A program made the translations under genes and the position numbers. From assembly GCF_014205675.1 (NCBI RefSeq), contig NZ_JACIIX010000001.1:544989-608988 (forward strand): 64,000 nt of DNA, in the 5' to 3' direction. This DNA comes from Novispirillum itersonii (GTDB taxonomy: Bacteria > Pseudomonadota > Alphaproteobacteria > Rhodospirillales > Rhodospirillaceae). Under the pieces are notes generated by a model. It did not search any database, had not been told where the DNA came from, and was given only the letters and a program-made list of their open reading frames with translations. Shown one piece after another: positions 10,277 to 18,388 of this stretch. How positions within the stretch are numbered: position 1 is the first letter of the stretch; every line of letters begins with the position of its first letter.

Positions 10277-11125
10277 TCAGCGCTGCCGCCGCGCACAGTA
10301 AAATGTTGACCGCCCGCCCTGAACAAGGCGTTGAATTCCCCCGGTTTCCGTTACGTCACAGGTACAGTCCGGGCAGGCCGATCCGGCCCGGTCATAGACC
10401 GCGAAACGGTGCTGGAAGTAGCCCAGCTCTCCGGTCACCTGAAGGTGATCGCGGAGGGAAGACCCTCCGGAATCAATGGCTTCCTGAAGGACCGCCTTCA
10501 CCGCCGCCGTCAGGACCCGGGTCTCTGCCGCCGTCATCTCCGCCGCCGGACGGCGGGGGTCGATGGCACTGCGGTACAAGGCTTCCGAGGCATAGATATT
10601 GCCGATTCCCGCCACCACCGACTGATCCAGCAACGCCACTTTCACCGGAGTCGACCGCCGGGCGAAGGCCCGGTCCAGCACCCCGCTGTCAAAATCAGCC
10701 GACAGCGGCTCCGGCCCCATCGCCGCCAGCAAGGGATGATCTGCCAGCGCATTGCCCGAGGTCAGGGTCATCACCCCGAACCGGCGGGGATCGCGGTAGG
10801 TCAGGACATGGCCGGTCTCCGTGGTCAGGCGGACATGGTCATGCTTACCCACCTCCGGCACCGGGGATCCGGCCGGGGTGATGGTCCATGACCCGCTCAT
10901 CCCCAGATGGCCGAGAACACACATCCCGTCATCCAGCGACCAGACATAATACTTGCCGCGCCGCCACACCCGCAGCACCCGCCGCCCGGTCAGGCGGTCG
11001 GCGAACCGCTCCGGGAACGGCTGACGCAGCCCGGCCCGCCGGATCTCCACCGTGGTCAGCGCCTGCCCTTCCAGCGCCGGGGCCAGCCCCCGGCAGACAG
11101 TCTCAACTTCAGGCAACTCTGGCAT
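10277..11125 (-). CDS. mutM: formamidopyrimidine-DNA glycosylase, non-standard zinc finger
   Basis: Removes 8-oxoguanine and formamidopyrimidines and nicks the abasic site. The N-terminus PELPEVETVCRGL supplies the catalytic Pro2 and Glu3. The conserved Lys is in RRGKYYVW, the helix-two-turn-helix in VAGIGNIYASEALYRSAIDP, and the DNA-contact Arg in GGRSTFYC. The C-terminal zinc finger is odd. The first pair is C251-P-D-C254 followed by another Cys at 256. The spacing to C277 is about six residues longer than usual, and the position of the fourth ligand is Arg280 (FYCARRQR, where FYCPxCQR is expected). It is divergent from ubiE. Confidence 0.93.
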   Translation of the reverse strand: MPELPEVETVCRGLAPALEGQALTTVEIRRAGLRQPFPERFADRLTGRRVLRVWRRGKYYVWSLDDGMCVLGHLGMSGSWTITPAGSPVPEVGKHDHVRLTTETGHVLTYRDPRRFGVMTLTSGNALADHPLLAAMGPEPLSADFDSGVLDRAFARRSTPVKVALLDQSVVAGIGNIYASEALYRSAIDPRRPAAEMTAAETRVLTAAVKAVLQEAIDSGGSSLRDHLQVTGELGYFQHRFAVYDRAGSACPDCTCDVTETGGIQRLVQGGRSTFYCARRQR

Positions 11126-11321
11126 GGCTCGGGACTCCTGAGCGGTCGGAAACGGGATCTCTGTGCCGGGGATGCCACGGCCGCCGTTCGGAAAAAACCA
11201 TAAATGTCGCCCCCCGTCGGCCCGCCGCCGGTCTGGTCATCGCGGCGGGCTTGGGCTATCGTGCGGCCCGCACCCGTTTTCCGTCTTCCGCCACCGGCGC
11301 AGACCCTGAAGGCAGCCCCCC

Positions 11322-12107
11322 ATGTCCGATACGTCGTTCCGCCCTGAAGAACCCACCACCCACTTCGGCTTCCGCACCGTCCGCGAGGCGGACAAGCAGG
11401 GCATGGTGCGGCAGGTGTTCGATTCGGTGGCGTCGAAATACGACCTGATGAACGACGTGATGAGCATGGGCGTCCACCGGGTGTGGAAGGATGTGTTCGT
11501 CACGATGGCAGACCCCCGCCCCGGCCAGCAGTTCCTCGATGTCGGCGGCGGCACCGGCGACATTGCCTTCCGGATTCTCGACAGGATCCGCCGCCGCGCC
11601 CCCGATCTGGGCGGATCGCAGGTGACGGTCTGCGATATCAACACCGAAATGCTGAAGGTCGGCCGCGACCGCGCCGTCGATCAGGGTCGGCTTGCCGGAC
11701 TGGACTGGGTGACCGGCAATGCCGAGACCCTGCCGTTTCCCGATGCCTCGTTTGACCTTTACACCATCGCCTTCTGCCTGCGGAACGTCACCCGCATTGA
11801 TGCGGCGCTGGCCGAGGCCCGCCGGGTGCTGAAGCCGGGCGGACGCTTCCTGTGCCTTGAGTTCTCCAAGGTGCTGGTGCCGGGTCTGGATGCCCTCTAC
11901 GACCTTTATTCCTTCCAGATCCTGCCGCGTATGGGGCAGCTGGTGGCAGGCGACCGCGACTCCTATCAGTACCTCGCCGAAAGCATCCGCCAGTTCCCGC
12001 CGCAGCAGGAGCTGGCCCGCCGGATCGAGGCGGCCGGGCTGCGGCGGACCAGCGTGCGCAATCTGTCCGGCGGTATTGCCGCCATCCATTCGGCCTGGCG
12101 GGTGTAA
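11322..12107 (+). CDS. ubiE: ubiquinone/menaquinone C-methyltransferase UbiE
   Basis: SAM-dependent methyltransferase adding the ring C-methyl group in ubiquinone (and menaquinone) synthesis. At 261 aa it matches the family. The N-terminal signature is [22 protein letters not shown], with key residues FDSVA and YDLMND. The SAM loop is LDVGGGTGD, and the second signature is [14 protein letters not shown] with [11 protein letters not shown] start at 11322. ubiB follows 5 bases later, an arrangement common in alphaproteobacteria, so the two are probably one transcript. Confidence 0.96.
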   Translation: MSDTSFRPEEPTTHFGFRTVREADKQGMVRQVFDSVASKYDLMNDVMSMGVHRVWKDVFVTMADPRPGQQFLDVGGGTGDIAFRILDRIRRRAPDLGGSQVTVCDINTEMLKVGRDRAVDQGRLAGLDWVTGNAETLPFPDASFDLYTIAFCLRNVTRIDAALAEARRVLKPGGRFLCLEFSKVLVPGLDALYDLYSFQILPRMGQLVAGDRDSYQYLAESIRQFPPQQELARRIEAAGLRRTSVRNLSGGIAAIHSAWRV

Positions 12108-12112
12108 CCGCG

Positions 12113-13663
12113 ATGGCCGGAACCCTGCGGACCCTGTCCCGGCTGCTGCGGATCACCCGCGTGCTGGGCCGCCATGATGCCCTGTTCCTGCTGGAAGACG
12201 TGCCGGTCGCCAGCACCATGGTCAGCCTGACCCGGCGGATCTTCCGCCGCACCGAGGACGGGCGCCCCGGCCAGCGGCTGGCGCGGGCCCTGATCGAACT
12301 CGGCCCGACGTTCATCAAGCTGGGGCAGGCGCTGTCCACCCGCCCCGATCTGGTCGGGGATGAGGTCGCCGCCGATCTGGCCGACCTTCAGGACAAGCTG
12401 CAACCCTTCCCCTTCCCGCAGGTGCGGGAGATCATCGAGGCGGAATTCGGCTGCCCGCTGGAAGACCTGTACCAGAGCTTCGACGAAACCCCGGTGGCGG
12501 CGGCCTCCATCGCACAGGTGCATTTTGCCATCACCGCTGACGGTCAGCCGGTGGCGGTGAAGGTGCTGCGCCCGGGAATCGAGCAGGCCATCGCCGACGA
12601 CGTCGAGATGTTCAACTGGCTGGCCCGCACCGCTGAACGCCTGCACCCCGATGCCCGCCGGTTCCGTCCGGTGGAAAGCGTCGCCACCTTCGAGGAATCG
12701 GTGACGCTGGAAATGGACCTGCGGTTCGAGGCCGCCTCCGCCGCCGAACTGGCCGAGAACTTCGCCGATGACCCGACCTTCCGGGTGCCGTCCATTGACT
12801 GGGTGCGCACCGGCCAGCGGGTGATGACGCAGGAACGGATCACCGGTCTGTCGCTGGATGAACGCGACGGCATCATCGCCATGGGGCTGAACCCCAACGA
12901 AGTGCTGGGGAATGCGGCGCGGGCCTTCTTCACCATGGTGTTCCGCGACGGCTTCTTCCATGCCGACCTGCACCCCGGCAACCTGTTCGTCGATGCCACT
13001 GGCACCATCATCGCCGTTGACTTCGGCATCATGGGGCGGGTCAACGAAAGTGACCGCCGGGCGCTGGGGGAAATGCTGCTCGGCTTCCTGACCCGCGATT
13101 ACCGGCGGGTGGCGGAAGTGCAGTTCCGGGCAGGCTGGGTGCCGCCGGATCAGTCGATTGAGGCCTTTACGCAGGCCGCCCGCTCCATCGCCGAGCCGAT
13201 CTTCGGCAAGCCGATTGAAGAAATCTCGATGGCCCGGGTGCTGAGCCAGCTGTTCGAGATCACCCGCCGCTTTGATATTCCCGCCCAGCCGCAGCTGCTG
13301 CTGCTGGAAAAATCGATGCTGCTGGCGGAAGGGGTCGGGCGGACCCTCGCCCCAGACCAGAACATGTGGGAAATGACCTACCCGCTGATCGAAGACTGGA
13401 TGCGCACCACCTTCGGTCCGGAAGCCCGGATCCGCAACGCCGCCCTCGGCCTTGCCCGTTCCGCCGAGCGCCTGCCTGCCATTTTCGAATATGCTGACAA
13501 GGCAGCGGCGATGATCAGTTCCGGCGGCCTGAAGCTGCATCCCGACACGGTGAAGGCACTGGCCCGCCAGCAGTCCCCCACCCCCCGCAAGCGGACCCTG
13601 ATGATGCAGGGCCTGCCGTGGCTGCTGGTGGGCATCCTCGGGACCCTGCTGTACCTGCGGTGA
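12113..13663 (+). CDS. ubiB: UbiB family atypical kinase/ATPase for ubiquinone synthesis
   Basis: Membrane-bound ADCK/ABC1-type protein needed for ubiquinone synthesis, probably as an ATPase that extracts lipid intermediates rather than a protein kinase. The KxGQ motif is in TFIKLGQALSTRPDLV and the Ala-rich nucleotide loop in AAASIAQVH. The lysine is in VAVKVLRPG, the catalytic loop is FFHADLHPGNLF and the metal motif is AVDFGIMGR. The C-terminus ends in one hydrophobic segment (LPWLLVGILGTLLYL), the membrane anchor. It is 516 aa and follows ubiE by 5 bases. Confidence 0.96.
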   Translation: MAGTLRTLSRLLRITRVLGRHDALFLLEDVPVASTMVSLTRRIFRRTEDGRPGQRLARALIELGPTFIKLGQALSTRPDLVGDEVAADLADLQDKLQPFPFPQVREIIEAEFGCPLEDLYQSFDETPVAAASIAQVHFAITADGQPVAVKVLRPGIEQAIADDVEMFNWLARTAERLHPDARRFRPVESVATFEESVTLEMDLRFEAASAAELAENFADDPTFRVPSIDWVRTGQRVMTQERITGLSLDERDGIIAMGLNPNEVLGNAARAFFTMVFRDGFFHADLHPGNLFVDATGTIIAVDFGIMGRVNESDRRALGEMLLGFLTRDYRRVAEVQFRAGWVPPDQSIEAFTQAARSIAEPIFGKPIEEISMARVLSQLFEITRRFDIPAQPQLLLLEKSMLLAEGVGRTLAPDQNMWEMTYPLIEDWMRTTFGPEARIRNAALGLARSAERLPAIFEYADKAAAMISSGGLKLHPDTVKALARQQSPTPRKRTLMMQGLPWLLVGILGTLLYLR

Positions 13664-13832
13664 TCCATATCCACATCATTAAGATGGACTAATCCGTTCC
13701 ATCCCTCTGCCATCATCCCTAAGGCCCATTCCCGCGCCCCATCGCTTCGTGCTCTGATGGTGCAGGGGAAAATCAGACCGGTCGCGTCCTTTCCCCCGTC
13801 CATGCCTGACCTGTTTCAGGCGGACAACGGAT

Positions 13833-14951
13833 ATGGGGAGAGAACGCGTGTCAGCTGGCCTCGCACGGATAACAGACCACCTCCGCCTGCTACGGCGCCC
13901 CGGAGGCCGGATTATCCTGTTCCTGCTGCTGGCCGTCTGTCTTCAGGCTGTTTCTGCGGGCACGCCTGCCCGGGCCGGGGATCTGCACTCTGCCGCCTCC
14001 CCCACCCTTGACGCCATCAAAAGCCGGAACAGCGTCCGCTGCGCCGTTCAGGCCGCCTATGGCGGATATGCAACGCTGGGAACCGACGGGGTCTGGCGGG
14101 GCTTTATGGTGGATTACTGCCGGGCCATTGCCGCCGCCGTTCTCGGCGATCCGGAGCTGACGGAGATCCTGCATACCGAGTCTTCCCTGCGGTTTCAGGT
14201 GGTGGCGGAACGGCAGGCGGATGTCCTCCTCAGTGGCACCACCGTTACCCTCGGTCGGTCCACGGCCATGGGGTTCGCTTTCCCCGGTGTCTATCTCTAC
14301 GACGGACAGGGTTTCATCACCCATCGGGAAAGCGGAATCACCGCCCTTGCCACCATCACGCAGGCCAGTGTCTGCGTCATCGCCAACACCACCACCATCC
14401 AGAACCTGCGCGACTATATCAGCCGCAGCGGCGCAAAGCTGACCTTGGTCGAATCCAGTTCCGACGAAGGGGCCTGGAGCAATTTCCTCAAACGGCGCTG
14501 CGACCTATACACCAACGACCGCCTTGGCCTGCGGGTGCGGGCCGGCAGCTCCCCCGGCGGCGAATCGGCGTTCGTCCTGCTGCCCGATATCATTTCCCGC
14601 GAGCCTCTCGGGCCGATGGTCCGCAATGATGATCCGGTTTTCGCCTCGCTGCTCCAGTGGCTGCTGAACGGCCTGATCGCCGCCGAGGACATGGGCGTCA
14701 CCAAAGCCACCGTCGCCACCGGGCAGGCCGGGCAGAACCATGATCTGGGCGTGATCCTTGGTACGCAGGAAGACTATGCGTCCCACTTTGGCATTGCCCC
14801 CGGCTGGATCCGCCGCGCCATTCTCGCTGTCGGCAATGCCGGGGAAATCTACGACCGCAACCTTGGGGTCGGGTCCCCCCTGAAGGTGGACCGGGGCCTG
14901 AATGATCTCTGGAGCCGGGGCGGTCTGATGTATCCGCTGCCGCTGCGCTGA
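13833..14951 (+). CDS. AapJ-like amino-acid solute-binding protein without transporter
   Basis: Periplasmic binding protein of the general L-amino-acid (Aap/Bzt) type. Family marks are LDAIKSRNSVRC, DGVWRGFMVDYCRAIAAAVLGD, VLLSGTTVTLGRS and YDGQGFITH. A signal peptide spans about residues 27-49 (IILFLLLAVCLQAVSA..ARAGD). ATG at 13833 is listed, but GTG at 13848, preceded by GGGGAGAG at good spacing, is probably the real start. There are no aapQ/M/P permease or ATPase genes. Instead, a histidine kinase begins 16 bases after the stop, suggesting that the protein presents its ligand to the kinase. Confidence 0.82.
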   Translation: MGRERVSAGLARITDHLRLLRRPGGRIILFLLLAVCLQAVSAGTPARAGDLHSAASPTLDAIKSRNSVRCAVQAAYGGYATLGTDGVWRGFMVDYCRAIAAAVLGDPELTEILHTESSLRFQVVAERQADVLLSGTTVTLGRSTAMGFAFPGVYLYDGQGFITHRESGITALATITQASVCVIANTTTIQNLRDYISRSGAKLTLVESSSDEGAWSNFLKRRCDLYTNDRLGLRVRAGSSPGGESAFVLLPDIISREPLGPMVRNDDPVFASLLQWLLNGLIAAEDMGVTKATVATGQAGQNHDLGVILGTQEDYASHFGIAPGWIRRAILAVGNAGEIYDRNLGVGSPLKVDRGLNDLWSRGGLMYPLPLR

Positions 14952-14967
14952 CCGGTCAGGCCTTGCG

Positions 14968-17262
14968 ATGACCTCTCAGCCTCCCTCTCAGCCGCGTCCG
15001 GCCCTGCCGCCGTTCCATAGCATCGGGCTGCGGCTGATGCTGGCCCTGCTGCTGCTGCTGCTGACACTGGCCGGTGCGGCGGCGGTTGCGGTGCAGGCCC
15101 TGACCGACACCCGGTCGCTGCTGGAACAGATCACCACCGAGGACATGGCCACCACCCAGATCGCCAATGCGCTGGCGCAGGACAGCCAGAGCCTGCTGGG
15201 CCACAGTCCCCGCCTTGCCCTGTCGACCGACTCGGTGTCCCTGATGGGCAACCGTGCCTTCATTTTCGATCAGATGCGGCAGATGGACAGTCTGATCGCC
15301 CAACTGGAACACCGGGGGCAGACCGCCCACCTGCCGCCGCTGCGGCAGGCCCAGATTGCCCTGCGGGAAAAACTGGACAGCAGCGTGGCGCTGGTGGGGC
15401 AACGCAACGAGACGGTGCAGCGGATCACCCGGCGCCAGCAGGATCTGGTCGCGCTGGGGGACCGTCTGGCCGCCGAGCTGTCAGCCAACCCCTCCGAGGC
15501 ATTACTGGGATGGATCAGCCGCGCCCAGCAGCTTCTGCCCCGGCTGTCCGCCCTGCTGACCAGCCCGGGACCGGCCACCGCCGTTCCGTTGGAGTCAGCC
15601 CTCCGGAGCGGACTGGACACTCTGGAGCAGCGGTATGCCACCCTGCCCATGGCCGAGCAGGAACGGCTGCGTCCCTTGCAGCAGGCCCTGCGCGATCTGG
15701 TGGAGGGGCCGGACAGCCTTGCCAGCCAGCGGCGGGACAGTCAGGCCGCACAGATGGCGGTTCTGGCCTCGGTCCGGGTCAGCAAACAGGCCGCCGATGA
15801 TCTGGCAGCGGCAGCCCTGTCGGTGATGCGGACCATTGATGATCAGGTCCAGCAGCGCCGCCGCAGCGCCACGGTGCGGGGGCAGACCGCCATGGCCCTG
15901 CTGCTGACCGGGGGTGTGCTGACAACAGCGGTGACCCTGCTGGTGTTTGCCTATATCCGCTCCTCCGTCGTCGGGCGGCTGCGGCAGCTGCGGGATATGG
16001 TGCTGGCAGCGGAAGAACGCCGCCCGATCTCTCCGCCACAGATCATCCGGGACGAGATCGACGATATCGGCCGGGCGGTCGGTGCGCTGGTCTCCACGCT
16101 GGCCGGGCGCGAGAGTACCCTGCGGCAGTCGGAGGAACAGCTGCGCCTTCTGGTCGAAACCGCCCCGTTCCCGCTGGTGGTGGCCGACCGGCAGACCGGA
16201 ACCATCGCCTTCGCCAACGACCGCGCCGAACAGATCCTAATTGCCCCGTGCCGGGCCCGGACCCGGCCGTCCAGCCCGGGGGAAGAGGAAAAGACCGGAC
16301 ACACCGACCCCGCCGATCCCGGATCCTTCTTTGACACGATCCTTGACCCCACGGAGCGGACCCGGATCCGGACCGCCATCGCCGACACCGCACAGGCGAA
16401 CGGGCGGGAACTGCGGATGCGGGGCAAGCTGGGGCCGTTCTGGGCGGTCCTGTCCGCCTCTCCGGTCCACTTCAGGGGGCAGAACTGCGTGCTGTTTGCG
16501 GTTCAGGATGTTGATAGCCTGAAAGCTGCGGAGGAACGGCTGTCGCAGCTGGTCCACGATCTGGAACGCAGCAATGCCGATCTGGAACAGTTTGCCGCCG
16601 CCGCATCGCATGACCTGCGCGACCCCCTGCGGATGATCTCCGGCTATCTGGCCCTGCTGGCGCGGCGGCTGGAGCCCCACTTTGATGCCGAATGCCACGA
16701 GTTCATCGGTTATGCCCAGAACGGAATCCGCCGGATGGACGCCCTGACCTCCGACCTGCTGGATCTGGCCCGGGCCGGACGGTCCGGCCCGCCGGGACCG
16801 GTGGCCCTGACCCCGGTGGTGACAGCGGTGGTGACCGCCCTGTCACCGTTGATTGAGGAAGCGCAGGCCACCGTGGTCATCCCACCGGATCTGCCTGTCG
16901 TTCTCGGCCGGGAAACCGATCTCGGCCGCCTGTTCCAGAATCTGATCGCCAATGCCCTGAAATACCGGTCCCCCGATCGCCCGCTGACCATCCGCCTGAC
17001 CTGCACCCCCGCCACCACTCCGGCCGGGTACTGGCATCTGACCCTCAGCGACACCGGACAGGGCATCCCACGCGACCAGCAGGAACGGGTGTTTCTGATG
17101 TTCCAGCGGTTACAGGGACGTACCGACGGCGAAGGAACCGGCATCGGCCTGACCCTGTGCCGGAAAATCGTGGAAGGGCACGGCGGGCGGCTGTGGCTGG
17201 ACAGCACCCTTGGTGAAGGATCCTCGTTCCACTTTACGCTGCCCGGACAACCGGCAGCGTAA
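14968..17262 (+). CDS. membrane sensor histidine kinase with HAMP and PAS domains
   Basis: Predicted two-component sensor of 764 aa. TM1 is at about residues 17-37. A large periplasmic helical sensor extends to about 305, with TM2 at about 306-330 (MALLLTGGVLTTAVTLLVFAYI, in part). A HAMP segment (RLRQLRDMVLAAEE) and a PAS-like domain (LVETAPFPLVVADR) follow. The HisKA domain has phospho-acceptor His548 in ASHDLRDPLR, and the ATPase domain has NALKY, DTGQGIP and GEGTGIGL. The HisKA type resembles phytochrome-like kinases. No receiver gene is adjacent. It is almost certainly co-transcribed with the binding protein 16 bases upstream, which may be its ligand carrier. Confidence 0.93.
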   Translation: MTSQPPSQPRPALPPFHSIGLRLMLALLLLLLTLAGAAAVAVQALTDTRSLLEQITTEDMATTQIANALAQDSQSLLGHSPRLALSTDSVSLMGNRAFIFDQMRQMDSLIAQLEHRGQTAHLPPLRQAQIALREKLDSSVALVGQRNETVQRITRRQQDLVALGDRLAAELSANPSEALLGWISRAQQLLPRLSALLTSPGPATAVPLESALRSGLDTLEQRYATLPMAEQERLRPLQQALRDLVEGPDSLASQRRDSQAAQMAVLASVRVSKQAADDLAAAALSVMRTIDDQVQQRRRSATVRGQTAMALLLTGGVLTTAVTLLVFAYIRSSVVGRLRQLRDMVLAAEERRPISPPQIIRDEIDDIGRAVGALVSTLAGRESTLRQSEEQLRLLVETAPFPLVVADRQTGTIAFANDRAEQILIAPCRARTRPSSPGEEEKTGHTDPADPGSFFDTILDPTERTRIRTAIADTAQANGRELRMRGKLGPFWAVLSASPVHFRGQNCVLFAVQDVDSLKAAEERLSQLVHDLERSNADLEQFAAAASHDLRDPLRMISGYLALLARRLEPHFDAECHEFIGYAQNGIRRMDALTSDLLDLARAGRSGPPGPVALTPVVTAVVTALSPLIEEAQATVVIPPDLPVVLGRETDLGRLFQNLIANALKYRSPDRPLTIRLTCTPATTPAGYWHLTLSDTGQGIPRDQQERVFLMFQRLQGRTDGEGTGIGLTLCRKIVEGHGGRLWLDSTLGEGSSFHFTLPGQPAA

Positions 17263-17263
17263 C

Positions 17264-17284
17264 CCCGCCGAGCCGTCAGGCGGG
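17264..17284. terminator. small hairpin between convergent genes
   Basis: CCCGCC/GGCGGG with a 9-base loop lies between the histidine kinase stop and the convergent AlgH-family gene. The stem is short and has no T-run. Confidence 0.3.
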
Positions 17285-17288
17285 ATCC

Positions 17289-17897
17289 TCAGGCATGACC
17301 GGCGGTATCGCTGAGCATGCTGGGATCAATGCCCAGCTTATGGATCGCCTGTTCCCACTTGTGTTCGGAATAGGGACCGAACAGAAGATCCTCGTCGGCA
17401 TCAACCGTCAGCCAGGTGTTGTCCTTGATTTCGGCATCCAGCTGACCGGCATTCCAGCCTGCATAGCCCAGCACCAGCAGACTGGCGCGGGGACCATAGC
17501 CCCCGGCAATCGCCTGTAGGACATCGGTGGTGGCGGTCAGGGCAATCTCATCGGCGACTGGCATGGTGGCCGACTGGCGGAAATCGGCGGTATGCAGCAC
17601 AAAGCCGCGCCCGGTCTCCACCGGCCCGCCGAAATGCACGCGGATCTCGTCACAGTCCGGAGTCGGTTCAATCCCGATCTGTTCGAGAATATCGGTGAAG
17701 CTGACCTGAACGATCGGACGGTTGATCACCAACCCCATCGCCCCGTCCGCCGTATGGGCGCACAGATAGATCACGGTCCGGGAGAAATGGCTGTCAATCA
17801 GCCCCGGCATCGCCACAAGGCATTGACCCGCCATATATCCCGAAGCACGGCCGGGAATACCGGAAGAGGAGTGTTCGCGCATTGTCATGGGCACCAC
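17289..17897 (-). CDS. YqgE/AlgH family protein
   Basis: Member of the UPF0301 (YqgE/AlgH) family; molecular role unsettled. Family marks are MPGLIDSHFSRTVIYLC, GAMGLVINRP, VHFGGPVETGRGFVLH and VLGYAGWNAGQLDAEI. The far start is GTG at 17897; ATG at 17888 or 17882 are alternatives, and the ribosome-like AAGGGGAA fits the first. Length about 200 aa, normal for the family. It is convergent with the kinase gene and probably monocistronic. Confidence 0.9.
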   Translation of the reverse strand: MVPMTMREHSSSGIPGRASGYMAGQCLVAMPGLIDSHFSRTVIYLCAHTADGAMGLVINRPIVQVSFTDILEQIGIEPTPDCDEIRVHFGGPVETGRGFVLHTADFRQSATMPVADEIALTATTDVLQAIAGGYGPRASLLVLGYAGWNAGQLDAEIKDNTWLTVDADEDLLFGPYSEHKWEQAIHKLGIDPSMLSDTAGHA

Positions 17898-18301
17898 ATA
17901 TTCCCCTTTCCCGACTTGCGCAAGACCGGGGCACGCATCATCTTCCGGGAAATTCGTCAGGGCCGCTGCCGGTTGCCCCCTCCTGACCGGTCAGATCCGG
18001 CCTGATCGGGGAGACTCACCAAACTGTGCCCCTTTGATCGCAATCCCCGGATTGACGGAGCCCCTCCTGCCTGCTTGGCTGCATCTCCGGCGGCCGGACA
18101 GCAATCATCCGGACGCAGGCCCCCCGCCTGCATGGCCCGACCGCCCGCAGGGGCCGGACGGGCCATCACCAAGTGTAAAAGCATGTCCTGCCCTCTGACT
18201 ACGGTTTTCATGCCGGTTCCAACCGGCCCCGCCAGAGACTGGCAGAGGCCGACAGAGTAAGGATCCTCCGGTGACCTGCCCCCCTGCGGCAGGATTCCGG
18301 T
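17898..18301. other. gene-free interval upstream of the dsbD-like gene
   Basis: No coding region, RNA gene or strong promoter was recognised. Open frames crossing it are low-quality shadows. It ends in the 25-bp tandem repeats. Confidence 0.5.
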
Positions 18302-18388
18302 CATAAGAGAAACACAGGCCTCCGGCCATAAGAGAAGCACAGGCCTCCGGCCATAAGAGAAGCACAGGCCTCCGGCCATCAGGGAAAC
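18302..18388 (+). repeat. 25-bp tandem repeats abutting a start codon
   Basis: There are three full units (18302-18326, 18327-18351, 18352-18376) beginning CATAAGAGAARCACAGGCC. Units 2 and 3 are identical and unit 1 differs by one base. A fourth, partial and diverged unit (18377-18388, CATCAGGGAAAC) runs straight into the ATG at 18389. Each unit carries a purine-rich AAGAGAA that resembles the AGGGAAAC serving as the ribosome site in the last unit. Confidence 0.9.

Noticed and set aside
11966-13540. 524-codon minus-strand frame opposite ubiB
   Set aside because: Antisense shadow of a clear UbiB gene.
18302-18388. CRISPR array
   Set aside because: Direct repeats without spacers; tandem duplication rather than repeat-spacer structure.
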